NCBI GenBank assembly: GCA_903881065.1
Contig: CAIRRW010000300.1
Coordinates: forward strand, 1-7,833
Length of the DNA stretch: 7,833 nt
From: an uncultured Bacteroidota bacterium
Lineage (GTDB): Bacteria > Bacteroidota > Bacteroidia > 2-12-FULL-35-15
Direction: 5' to 3'
Within the stretch, counting starts at the first letter, position 1; each line of letters starts with the position of its first letter. A program made the translations under genes and the position numbers. The notes under the pieces were generated by a model. The model was not told the DNA's origin. It did no database searches and was given only the letters and a program-made list of their open reading frames with translations. This document shows, piece after piece, positions 1 to 5,906 of this stretch.

Positions 1-389
1 GCGCTTGTATTTAAGCTTTCTGTTGGGTTTGTAATCCCCATACCTCCCACTGTGAAACTAGCTGTCATGCCTGCATCCAATGAAGATTTATAATTATAAG
101 TACCTGCCGCAGTAATAGTGTAAGAATATTGTTGCCCAATAGTAATCATTGATCCTGAACTGAAAGTTGCAGCTGCTGATGGAATTGTAGTACTTGTAAC
201 ATCATGAACACCGTCAACTAATGTCCAGGTTACAACATCGCCAATATTAGCAGTAAAAGTGGAAATGGAAAAGTAATTTCCGTTAGCAGTACCATTAGTA
301 CCGATTGAAACATAATGTGTTAATGCAATTGCATTTATACTTACTAAAGTACAAATTGAGAGTAAAATTAATGTGTAGAGTTTTTTCAT
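1..389 (-). CDS. Secreted cupredoxin (plastocyanin-like) domain protein, 3' end cut by window edge
   Basis: The visible 129 residues begin with a signal peptide (MKKLYTLILLSICTLVSINA) and continue as one beta-rich domain (about 25-115) with the layout of Bacteroidota plastocyanin-like proteins: GDVVTW at 50-55, the first-histidine motif GVHDVT at 60-65, and the C-terminal loop GTYNYKSSLDAGM at 96-108 followed by a closing strand. In copper-binding relatives this loop reads C-x-x-H-x-x-M. Here Ser102 stands where Cys is expected and Asp105 where His is expected, while His62 and Met108 remain, so type-1 copper binding is doubtful. The last visible residues (NPTESLNTSA) resemble the linker before a T9SS sorting domain, which is an inference since the rest is outside the window. 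The ATG at 389-387 is chosen because it opens the signal peptide and sits about 25 bases downstream of a good promoter start region. The gene is transcribed separately from recO, which lies upstream on the same strand. Confidence 0.8.
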   Translation of the reverse strand, partial: MKKLYTLILLSICTLVSINAIALTHYVSIGTNGTANGNYFSISTFTANIGDVVTWTLVDGVHDVTSTTIPSAAATFSSGSMITIGQQYSYTITAAGTYNYKSSLDAGMTASFTVGGMGITNPTESLNTS

Positions 390-420
390 GTTATTTTGTT
401 TTATAAGGTTTATATACAAA

Positions 421-452
421 CAAAAGTAGACTAAATTTCCCCTAATAACAAA
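421..452 (-). promoter_or_regulatory. Bacteroidota-type -33/-7 promoter for the cupredoxin gene
   Basis: Read on the minus strand, TTTG (452-449) is followed after exactly 20 bases by TACTTTTG (428-421), a perfect match to the Bacteroidota -7 consensus TAnnTTTG. The spacing fits the usual 19-21 bases. The predicted start of transcription is near 414-415, leaving a 5' leader of about 25 bases. It lies between the recO stop and the downstream start codon, so the cupredoxin gene is probably an independent unit. Confidence 0.7.
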
Positions 453-453
453 T

Positions 454-1179
454 TTATGCTATTACTTCTTCCAAAACCGATAATGATTTTATTTCTTTGA
501 ATGATGAAATATGAAACTGATAATAGAGTATCAGCGATTGTAATAAATGTTTGCGCTGAGTATTGTCGAGCCTTATTAGATGGATTGTACTATAGGCATC
601 ATTAATAAAACTGTTTAGCAATTCGCTTTGGTGATTATCTATATAATGCGGATGAATAGGAATTGTAGCGATGAAACTTCCTTCCTTTAAATCAAAATAT
701 GAATTTTGACTGGAGAAATTACCCTGCGGATAAAAGCCAAGAAAGCGGCTCAACTGCAACATAAAAAAGACATGGAAGTTAGAACAGCTTTCTGTTTTAA
801 CATCCAGTATTAATAAAGAGTTTTTTACAAATTCAAACAAGTCATCGTCAGGATGGGCTTCGTTTATTGACTTATAAAGTATTTCATTCAGAAATAATAC
901 TATCGAACTCTTATTTATATTGTATGGAATGGAAGCATATGGATGTGCGTTATTGATTTCAGATATCCTTTCGAGTCCGCCTTTTGCTGAATGAGTAACT
1001 TCTAAATCTACTATTGATAAAGGCTGAAAGAGTGTAGCTTTTGTTTTGGATTTCTTACTGTGTACACCACTTATAATATAGGATTGCAAACCGAATTGCT
1101 GCGTATAAATTTTTGCTATTAATTGCGATTCGGAATACTTAGTGGTATGCAGTATTATTCCACTTGTTTTATGAAGCAT
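454..1179 (-). CDS. recO: DNA repair protein RecO
   Basis: This 241-residue protein has the length and layout of bacterial RecO. An N-terminal OB-fold region (about 1-80) opens with LHKTSGIILHTTKYSESQLI and contains the basic GVHSKKSKTKATLFQPLS segment (38-55) and LERISE (69-74). A helical C-terminal region (about 85-241) contains SSIVLFLNEILYKSINE (91-107) and QLSRFLGFYPQGN. RecO binds single-stranded DNA and SSB and, with RecR, loads RecA at gaps in the RecF pathway; this role is family knowledge. I see no zinc-finger cysteine set, which not all RecO proteins have. It lies 34 bases downstream of porZ on the same strand with no recognisable promoter between them, so it is probably co-transcribed with porZ, a neighbourhood I recall as common in Bacteroidota. 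Confidence 0.93.
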   Translation of the reverse strand: MLHKTSGIILHTTKYSESQLIAKIYTQQFGLQSYIISGVHSKKSKTKATLFQPLSIVDLEVTHSAKGGLERISEINNAHPYASIPYNINKSSIVLFLNEILYKSINEAHPDDDLFEFVKNSLLILDVKTESCSNFHVFFMLQLSRFLGFYPQGNFSSQNSYFDLKEGSFIATIPIHPHYIDNHQSELLNSFINDAYSTIHLIRLDNTQRKHLLQSLILYYQFHISSFKEIKSLSVLEEVIA

Positions 1180-1213
1180 TATCAGCTAGCCTTTATAAAA
1201 GAACTATTTTCTT

Positions 1214-3607
1214 TTAATTGATAAAAACTATTTTGGTTACTGCCTTCTGCGATCCATCCTGACTGGCACAGAACACCATATATACACCAGTGCTCACCTT
1301 TTCACCTTTGAAATTTTTTCCATACCAAAGTGCCTGCCCTCCTTCCGAAGTTGTTTGAAATACAAGGTTTCCAACCACATCAGTAATTTTAACTATTGAA
1401 CTTCCTACCAAACCGGTAATAGCAATAGGTCCATCATAATTAGGCTTTACAGGATTGGGGAATGCATATATGCCGCTATAATCCTGATTACCGGCTGTGG
1501 ATGAACCTCTGAATTCAATGATTCCTTTTCCTGTTCCAAAATATACTTCACCTGTTTTATGATCGATGGCGATACTGGTAACATTATTGCTGAACATCGG
1601 ACTGTTACTAACATCAAAATGATATATCTGTTGCGTTCCATCGGCTGACATAAGGAATACACCTGAATTGGCTGTTCCTATCCATTTACGATTAGCATCA
1701 TCCACAGCTATTGCCTGAACTGTTTCGGTAAGTAATAATATTTGTACGTTGCCATCCTGCTGCAATAATATCTGTTGTGCATCATAATTCTGACCGGAAA
1801 CAAAAACATTTTCCGGAGAATAAAATACTGCTATTCCTTTATCCGTTCCTACCCATATCTCTCCGGTTTTATCTTCTGCCACACAATATACTCCGGTACT
1901 TGGCAACTTACCATGTCCGGTGGCTGTTGTCATCACTTTTGTGTTGGTAGCAACATTAGCAGCAGCGGTGGTATTGCCGGCATACACCATTAGTCCGCCT
2001 CCACGCGACAATACAATCCATTTCTGGTCGTTCTGATCAATAATCATTTGCCCCATTGTAGCACCATTACCACCGAATATTGAAGTAAAGTCAATGGTTG
2101 TCCAGGTACCTGTGAGGCTTTTGCGCGATAATGCTTTACGTACAGATGTGCTGCCTACCCATAAGTTACTGCCTGCATCCAAAGCCAAACCATCAGTTAA
2201 TACTGGCCCTGACCCATTAGAATAAATACCATTTAAACCACCATGTGATGTGTTGGCATCCCAATGTTTAACAGGTATGCCATTATATAATTCAATTACT
2301 CCGCCACCCCACGATGCCACATAGGCATGCTTAGTATCATTGCTATCTATTAATACATTCATAAAATCATACAGCGTATCCAAATTAACTACCGATGGAT
2401 ATGAACCTTTAATATTTGTCCAGTTAGTATTACTGTAATCAAATATCCCATCATTGATATATAAATTCGACCAGCTGTTAGAAACCCCTCCAGGTACTGC
2501 CATCAGGTTACCACCAGCCATTGCCATTGCGGTTACAAATTCATTGGCAGGACCATTCGGATAACGATGTTCGCAACCTATACCCGGTTTCCACGATGCC
2601 AAACCATACTTATCATCAGCATACCACACTCCTCCATAATTATCAACAGTTACTGATTCCGGACTTAGTGCATCATTAAAACAATCGGTACCGCCTAAAT
2701 AAAATCCTCCCTGCAAATTACTGTTTCTTATATTTATTGAATATTGGTCGGCAACAATTAAACTCCCATTTACTGTCCGTAAAACTCTAATAGTATATGG
2801 AGCAAGAGGTACCAGCGAATCTATTTTCCATTTTGTTCCATCGTATGATTTTATAGTATCCTGCCCACTATAATCTGACCCCGGTATGCTGTATAAAAAT
2901 CTTGAAAAGTTTGCAAACACTTTGCCATTGAATACAGTTATTGCATTGTATTTACCATTGGGATTGCCGCTATACACATTATTTACAACACCTGTTATCA
3001 AACTCCAGGCACTGTTATCAGCCAAAGTAGGTGCAGTAACTGAAGCTCTGTAAACACCGCCATCAGTAGCAGCATAAAAGTAATTTGCATCCGAAGTAAT
3101 ATCCCTTACGTTTATTGCATTTCCGCCAGGTCCTATATAATACGTATCGTGTATTTCCATCCTGTTCATATCCACCACCACAATGCCGAAACCACATGCC
3201 AGATAAGCGAACTGATTGATAAAATAAATATTGTTGATTGCTTTATTACCTACTATGTTTTTATTTTTAATATCAGGCAGGTTAGTAATAGTAGTGCCAT
3301 TAATGATATCTATATTAGCATTGGCATAGGCTATCAACACTTTATTATTATAATGATTACAATTGAGCACCACTGCCTGCACATCCGACAATCCATTTAT
3401 TTTAGATAATCGTTCCATAGAATTGTCGCCATTGTTGAACATAAATATTCCACTTTTGGTAGCGCAATATACCTTGCCACTCCCTTCGGCTACTGATACT
3501 CCGCTTTTATACGATAAATGATCCTGCCATTTGAATATAGGAATACTCTGTGCAACTATCTGTTGAACGGCGATGATTGATATTAGAATTAATAAAGTCT
3601 TTTTCAT
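1214..3607 (-). CDS. porZ: Type IX secretion system protein PorZ
   Basis: The protein has 797 residues, close to the roughly 780 of known PorZ. It starts with a signal peptide (1-19, then QS). The mature N-terminus FKWQDHLSYKSGVSVAEGSG and the following GIFMFNNGD...ERLSKINGLSD segment (about 54-76) are typical of the PorZ beta-propeller. Repeated propeller blades follow, including GEIWVGTDKGIAVF and RKWIGTANSGVFLM of the two-component-regulator-propeller kind. The last 83 or so residues form a T9SS type A domain (AFPNPVKPNYDGPIAITGL, VKITDVVGNLV, STGVYMV). PorZ is known as a cell-surface member of the T9SS attachment complex with PorU, PorV and PorQ, linking cargo to A-LPS; that is family knowledge. 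The ATG at 3607 opens the signal peptide. Upstream on the minus strand is only an imperfect -7 match (TACCTTTA at 3667-3660). A generic T9SS-sorted propeller protein is the alternative, but the N-terminus and recO linkage favour PorZ. Confidence 0.88.
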   Translation of the reverse strand: MKKTLLILISIIAVQQIVAQSIPIFKWQDHLSYKSGVSVAEGSGKVYCATKSGIFMFNNGDNSMERLSKINGLSDVQAVVLNCNHYNNKVLIAYANANIDIINGTTITNLPDIKNKNIVGNKAINNIYFINQFAYLACGFGIVVVDMNRMEIHDTYYIGPGGNAINVRDITSDANYFYAATDGGVYRASVTAPTLADNSAWSLITGVVNNVYSGNPNGKYNAITVFNGKVFANFSRFLYSIPGSDYSGQDTIKSYDGTKWKIDSLVPLAPYTIRVLRTVNGSLIVADQYSINIRNSNLQGGFYLGGTDCFNDALSPESVTVDNYGGVWYADDKYGLASWKPGIGCEHRYPNGPANEFVTAMAMAGGNLMAVPGGVSNSWSNLYINDGIFDYSNTNWTNIKGSYPSVVNLDTLYDFMNVLIDSNDTKHAYVASWGGGVIELYNGIPVKHWDANTSHGGLNGIYSNGSGPVLTDGLALDAGSNLWVGSTSVRKALSRKSLTGTWTTIDFTSIFGGNGATMGQMIIDQNDQKWIVLSRGGGLMVYAGNTTAAANVATNTKVMTTATGHGKLPSTGVYCVAEDKTGEIWVGTDKGIAVFYSPENVFVSGQNYDAQQILLQQDGNVQILLLTETVQAIAVDDANRKWIGTANSGVFLMSADGTQQIYHFDVSNSPMFSNNVTSIAIDHKTGEVYFGTGKGIIEFRGSSTAGNQDYSGIYAFPNPVKPNYDGPIAITGLVGSSIVKITDVVGNLVFQTTSEGGQALWYGKNFKGEKVSTGVYMVFCASQDGSQKAVTKIVFIN

Positions 3608-3681
3608 TTTATCTGTAATGATACTAACTATTTAACGTGGCTAAACCACGATTATTGCGTAAAGGTAATAATTAGATATTA

Positions 3682-3704
3682 GGTTTGGTAGTTCAGTTGA
3701 TGGA
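3682..3704 (+). other. tRNA 5'-end / D-arm-like fragment
   Basis: GGTTTGGTAGTTCAGTTGAT and the following bases look like the acceptor strand plus D-arm of a tRNA, close to what I remember of Bacteroidota tRNA-Asp. No anticodon arm, T arm or 3' acceptor strand follows, so this is at most a 5' remnant. It lies 68 bases upstream of an intact tRNA-Arg. Chance resemblance cannot be excluded. Confidence 0.35.
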
Positions 3705-3751
3705 TTTGATAGTTGAAGACATTTATAACTCTCTCCTAATGCTAAAAACAC

Positions 3752-3759
3752 TATATTTG
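3752..3759 (+). promoter_or_regulatory. -7 promoter element for tRNA-Arg
   Basis: TATATTTG is a perfect match to the Bacteroidota -7 consensus TAnnTTTG and ends 12 bases before the mature tRNA, giving a predicted short 5' leader of about 6 bases. No clear TTTG -33 element is seen at the expected distance; the nearest TTG (3713-3715) is too far upstream. Confidence 0.55.
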
Positions 3760-3771
3760 CGGCTGTTATAT

Positions 3772-3845
3772 GGCTTCGTAGTTCAACTGGATAGAATGGC
3801 AGATTCCGGTTCTGCAGGTTGGAGGTTCGAATCCTCTCGAGGTCA
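3772..3845 (+). tRNA. tRNA-Arg, anticodon CCG
   Basis: All 74 bases fold into a complete cloverleaf: acceptor stem GGCTTCG/CGAGGTC with two G-T pairs, D stem GTTC/GAAT, anticodon stem GCAGA/TCTGC around the loop TTCCGGT (anticodon CCG, reading CGG arginine codons), variable region AGGTT, and T arm GGAGG-TTCGAAT-CCTCT. The discriminator base is A (3845). CCA is not encoded, since the next bases are CTT. Confidence 0.95.
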
Positions 3846-3859
3846 CTTAAAACATTGTT

Positions 3860-3887
3860 GGTTGATAGTTATAAAACACTATCAACC
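3860..3887 (+). terminator. Perfect 10-bp hairpin after tRNA-Arg, possible terminator
   Basis: GGTTGATAGT (3860-3869) and ACTATCAACC (3878-3887) are exact reverse complements around an 8-base loop, 14 bases after the tRNA. The position suits transcript 3' end formation, but no U-run follows (TCTACAATC), so it would be a weak intrinsic terminator. The right arm overlaps the first direct-repeat copy (3881-3907), so the hairpin may instead be a by-product of the rearrangement there. Confidence 0.45.
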
Positions 3888-3907
3888 TCTACAATCAAAA
3901 TATTAAT
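3881..3907 (+). repeat. Direct repeat, copy 1 (27 bp), upstream of the frameshifted gene
   Basis: This copy begins ATCAACCTCTACAATCAAAA and continues through TATTAAT. It matches 4610-4637 over its whole length with one substitution and one missing A in the A-run. Similarity stops abruptly on both sides. It ends two bases before the ATG at 3910. In copy 2 the same bases encode the C-terminus INLYNQKY-stop, so copy 1 looks like the tail of a lost paralogue. Confidence 0.75.
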
Positions 3908-3909
3908 AA

Positions 3910-4636
3910 ATGAAACATTCATTTTTAATACTACTTCTTTCCCTTTTATTTTCTCATTGTTTATTGGCGCAGGATACTATTATTAAAAAGAGTGGTATTG
4001 TTATTATTGCTAAAATAGTAGAACTTACACCTACCGAAATTAAATACAAACGTTATAATTTATCAGATAATATTATTATAACTATTAATAAATCGGAAAT
4101 TAAAAGACTGGTATATTCAAATGGTTTGAAAGAAGTACCTAGTGTGGAAAAACAGGCGCATAAAACCCGAACGCCTCGCCCATTGCCGCCAAAGCCGCCA
4201 CAAATGGTATTCGACAAAAACAAACTCTATTTATATAACGCTCATTTTATTTATGAGGGTATGCCTATTCGAAACGATGAATTCTATTTCGTATTAATGA
4301 ATACTAATGATAAAGAAATTATGACACTTGCTGATAAATCAATGAAAGCAAAGCGAAGACAATATTTATGCTTTGGTGCAATACCAAGTGCAATCGTGGC
4401 TGTTGGATTTCTAGGAGTATCAATTGGATATGGGGATGAAATCAATTCAGCACAAATTAATGGGAAGAGAGTTCCTCCATCAAAAAGTCAAACGGTTACT
4501 GAAAATAGTTACTTGTTAGCTACTTTGTTTTTTTGCAAATGCTACCATTTCTTTCCCTGTTATGTCGGGCATTGCACTTCGCACTAAAAATAGATTTAAC
4601 AGAGAAGCCATCAATCTCTACAATCAAAAATATTAA
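3910..4636 (+). pseudogene. Small secreted/membrane protein of unknown function, frameshifted at a T7 run
   Basis: The protein opens with a signal peptide (MKHSFLILLLSLLFSHCLLA, then QD). Next comes a compact domain of the kind seen in many uncharacterised Bacteroidota proteins (IIKKSGIVIIAKIVELTPTE, then IKYKRYNLSDN, then IKRLVYSNG). A proline-rich basic linker (about 84-98), a second segment (FDKNKLYLYNAHFIYEG) and a hydrophobic membrane segment (about 151-174) follow. The literal reading frame ends at 4587 with an unconvincing Cys/His-rich tail. Skipping one base in the T7 run (4528-4534) opens a frame from 4535 to a TAA at 4634-4636 that reads ANATISFPVMSGIALRTK, then NRFNREAINLYNQKY. That would complete a second membrane segment and give a charged C-terminus; the total would be 241 residues. 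I infer a one-base insertion: mutation, phase-variable tract or sequencing error. Function is unknown. No -7 element is visible between the tRNA and the start, so it may rely on read-through from the tRNA promoter. Confidence 0.75.
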
Positions 4637-4637
4637 T
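4610..4637 (+). repeat. Direct repeat, copy 2 (28 bp), C-terminal codons of the frameshifted gene
   Basis: This copy begins ATCAATCTCTACAATCAAAA and continues through ATATTAAT. In the repaired reading frame it encodes INLYNQKY and the TAA stop, with one base beyond. It is the near-identical partner of 3881-3907, about 729 bases away in the same orientation. Confidence 0.75.
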
Positions 4638-4654
4638 CTCTTATTATTTCCACA

Positions 4655-4688
4655 AAAAAAGTCCTGCAAATTAATGCAGGACTTTTTT
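4655..4688. terminator. Bidirectional rho-independent terminator
   Basis: AAAAAAGTCCTGCA (4655-4668) pairs perfectly with TGCAGGACTTTTTT (4675-4688) around the loop AATTAA. The core is the 8-bp GC-containing stem GTCCTGCA/TGCAGGAC. The flanking A and T runs give a U-tract on both strands, so it can end the plus-strand gene (stop at 4636) and the convergent minus-strand gene (stop at 4713). Confidence 0.92.
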
Positions 4689-4712
4689 GTTTTTACCCTC
4701 TACTTTATGTGG

Positions 4713-5321
4713 TTATTTCAATATTTGAGTAGTAAACGGGTTGCTCGGAGCGCTTATTCCGGCAGCGTTAGTAGCATATCCAACAATAGTGACTGAAGGA
4801 AATGCAGAAAACCCTTTCAACGTCATTTTTGCTTTTCCGCGAGGTACTACTCTCACACCCGTAGCTCCTTCAGGAATGATAAGTATGTTTTCTACCAACG
4901 TTAATGGGAATACCCCGTTGGTAAATACAACATAAAATAAACCTGTAGCTCCTATTGGAGTTTCTGTCAACATCTTCACACTTCCTCCAACTTTAGGAGT
5001 TAATTTAATTGATTTAATTTGGTCCGTTATAGTTGCTTTTGTTCTTGTGTCTGATGTAGCCTCGAAACCGCAGCCATTAATTATTTTTTGTGAACCTTTT
5101 GCCTGTCCGTCCACATACACCACTTCTTGGTGAAGTATTGCATCCAAATCGTTCACAGCATTTGATGCCGCAATCCGCTGGTCGTCATCACCAAGCCTGG
5201 TAGGAAAAGTAGTTTTTACCAAATCACTAGCTTTCTTCAAGTCATCCAGTGAAACCGGAGGAAGGGGCACATCTGCGTTCCCTGTCATTTTTGTAACCGC
5301 GTTGTCGGCAATTGATGCCAT
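4713..5321 (-). CDS. Uncharacterised Bacteroidota protein, N-terminal 'MTGN..P.PP' motif and Ig/fibronectin-like C-terminal half
   Basis: From the first ATG the protein has 202 residues and no signal peptide. The N-terminal half is predicted helical. It contains TKMTGNADVPLPPVSLDDL (10-28), a D-D-x-Q-R-I segment and LDAILHQEVVYVDGQAKG, ending in INGCGFEA (about 81-88). This order (TGN-P-PP, helical linker, YV, GFE) resembles a family of roughly 200-residue Bacteroidota proteins that I remember as carrying a fibronectin-type-III-like domain, and residues 105-202 are beta-rich in keeping with that. Function is unknown. The frame stays open for 17 codons upstream to 5372. The part closest to the ATG reads NKITWAKSDPLA and looks like genuine coding sequence, but the only start-like codon there is ATA at 5360-5358. 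The true start may therefore be non-canonical or mutated. The gene is divergent from the lipoprotein gene, and the 21-bp array lies in its upstream region. Confidence 0.72.
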   Translation of the reverse strand: MASIADNAVTKMTGNADVPLPPVSLDDLKKASDLVKTTFPTRLGDDDQRIAASNAVNDLDAILHQEVVYVDGQAKGSQKIINGCGFEATSDTRTKATITDQIKSIKLTPKVGGSVKMLTETPIGATGLFYVVFTNGVFPLTLVENILIIPEGATGVRVVPRGKAKMTLKGFSAFPSVTIVGYATNAAGISAPSNPFTTQILK

Positions 5322-5365
5322 AGCAAGTGGGTCGCTTTTTGCCCATGTAATTTTGTTTATTAGTT

Positions 5366-5383
5366 CTGTGAATTATTTCACAG
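5366..5383. promoter_or_regulatory. Perfect 7-bp dyad at the 5' side of the 4713-5321 gene
   Basis: CTGTGAA (5366-5372) and TTCACAG (5377-5383) are exact reverse complements around TTAT. The dyad is about 45 bases upstream of the first ATG and contains the in-frame TAA that closes the upstream reading frame. It could be an operator or a leader hairpin. A GACTTTTG at 5393-5386 (minus strand) is a one-mismatch -7 element just upstream, without a clear -33 box. The role is inferred from position only. Confidence 0.4.
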
Positions 5384-5514
5384 CACAAAAGTCAGGCTTC
5401 ACATCAAGTTGATTGTTGCATAATTATTTTTAAAACTTACATCATTTACTTATTAAGCGTCATAATTAATTTTCATCATCCCTTTTATTTGCCCGAAAAC
5501 CCCTCTTTTTGCTC

Positions 5515-5745
5515 CAAAAAGTATAAATAGTATTGTTTAATTGCCAAATTCATTTTCAAAATATACCTCTTCATTTTGCAAATGGTATGTTTCAATTTCA
5601 AAAACTATAGTTGGCAAATGAAAATATACACTTTCGAAATTAAACAATACAGTTTCATTTTGAAATCATACAAGTTCTCGAAGCAAATTGCCTCTTTAAA
5701 TAGCAAAACATACATCTTCATTTTCTATTCGTACTTCTTCGTTTT
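5515..5745. repeat. Left arm of the 21-bp array (diverged units)
   Basis: Eleven units, mostly of the type C/G-AAA-n(9)-TTCATTTT. Several are close to the reverse complement of right-arm units: 5704-5724 matches the complement of 5949-5969 at 20 of 21 bases, and 5641-5661 matches the complement of 5907-5927 at 18 of 21. Within the arm, GTATTGTTTAATT (5530-5542) and AATTAAACAATAC (5638-5650) are exact inverted copies. Confidence 0.75.
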
Positions 5746-5906
5746 CAACTAGACTAGTTGACGAGAGAACTAACCTAGTTGGACATGGAACTATGCTAGT
5801 TGATAAAGAAGATGTATGGTTTCAAAAAGAACTAGACTAGTTGACGCACCAACTAGACTAGTTGAATAAAGAACTACTCTAGTTGCGATGAGAACTACAC
5901 TAGTTG
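5746..5906. repeat. Central block of CTAG dyads in the 21-bp array
   Basis: Seven copies of (G/C)AACTAnnCTAGTTG, each followed by a 6-base spacer of free sequence. Two copies (5746-5760 and 5850-5864) are perfect palindromes CAACTAG-A-CTAGTTG; 5829-5843 has 6-bp arms; the others keep at least AACTA/TAGTT. One unit (5809-5828) is instead of the right-arm type (GATGTATGGTTTC). By my count there are ten CTAG tetramers in these 161 bases, against only a handful in the rest of the window. Confidence 0.9.

Noticed and set aside
3636..3650. CGTGG-CTAAA-CCACG inverted repeat upstream of porZ
   Set aside because: A 5-bp stem is expected often by chance and no second copy or promoter overlap supports an operator.
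3685..3906. A 73-codon plus-strand frame across tRNA-Arg
   Set aside because: It runs through the tRNA gene and its flanks and has no protein-like composition.
4533..4796. An 87-codon plus-strand frame starting in the T-run region
   Set aside because: It runs through the terminator stem and into the antisense of the 4713-5321 gene. Its frame is not the one that completes the 3910 gene.
5746..5906. The array as a coding region for a 7-residue (heptad) repeat protein, since 21 bp is 7 codons
   Set aside because: The CTAG cores put TAG stops in the frames. The frames that stay open for some units are broken by stops or by the 20-base unit, and no start codon with a sensible context leads in.
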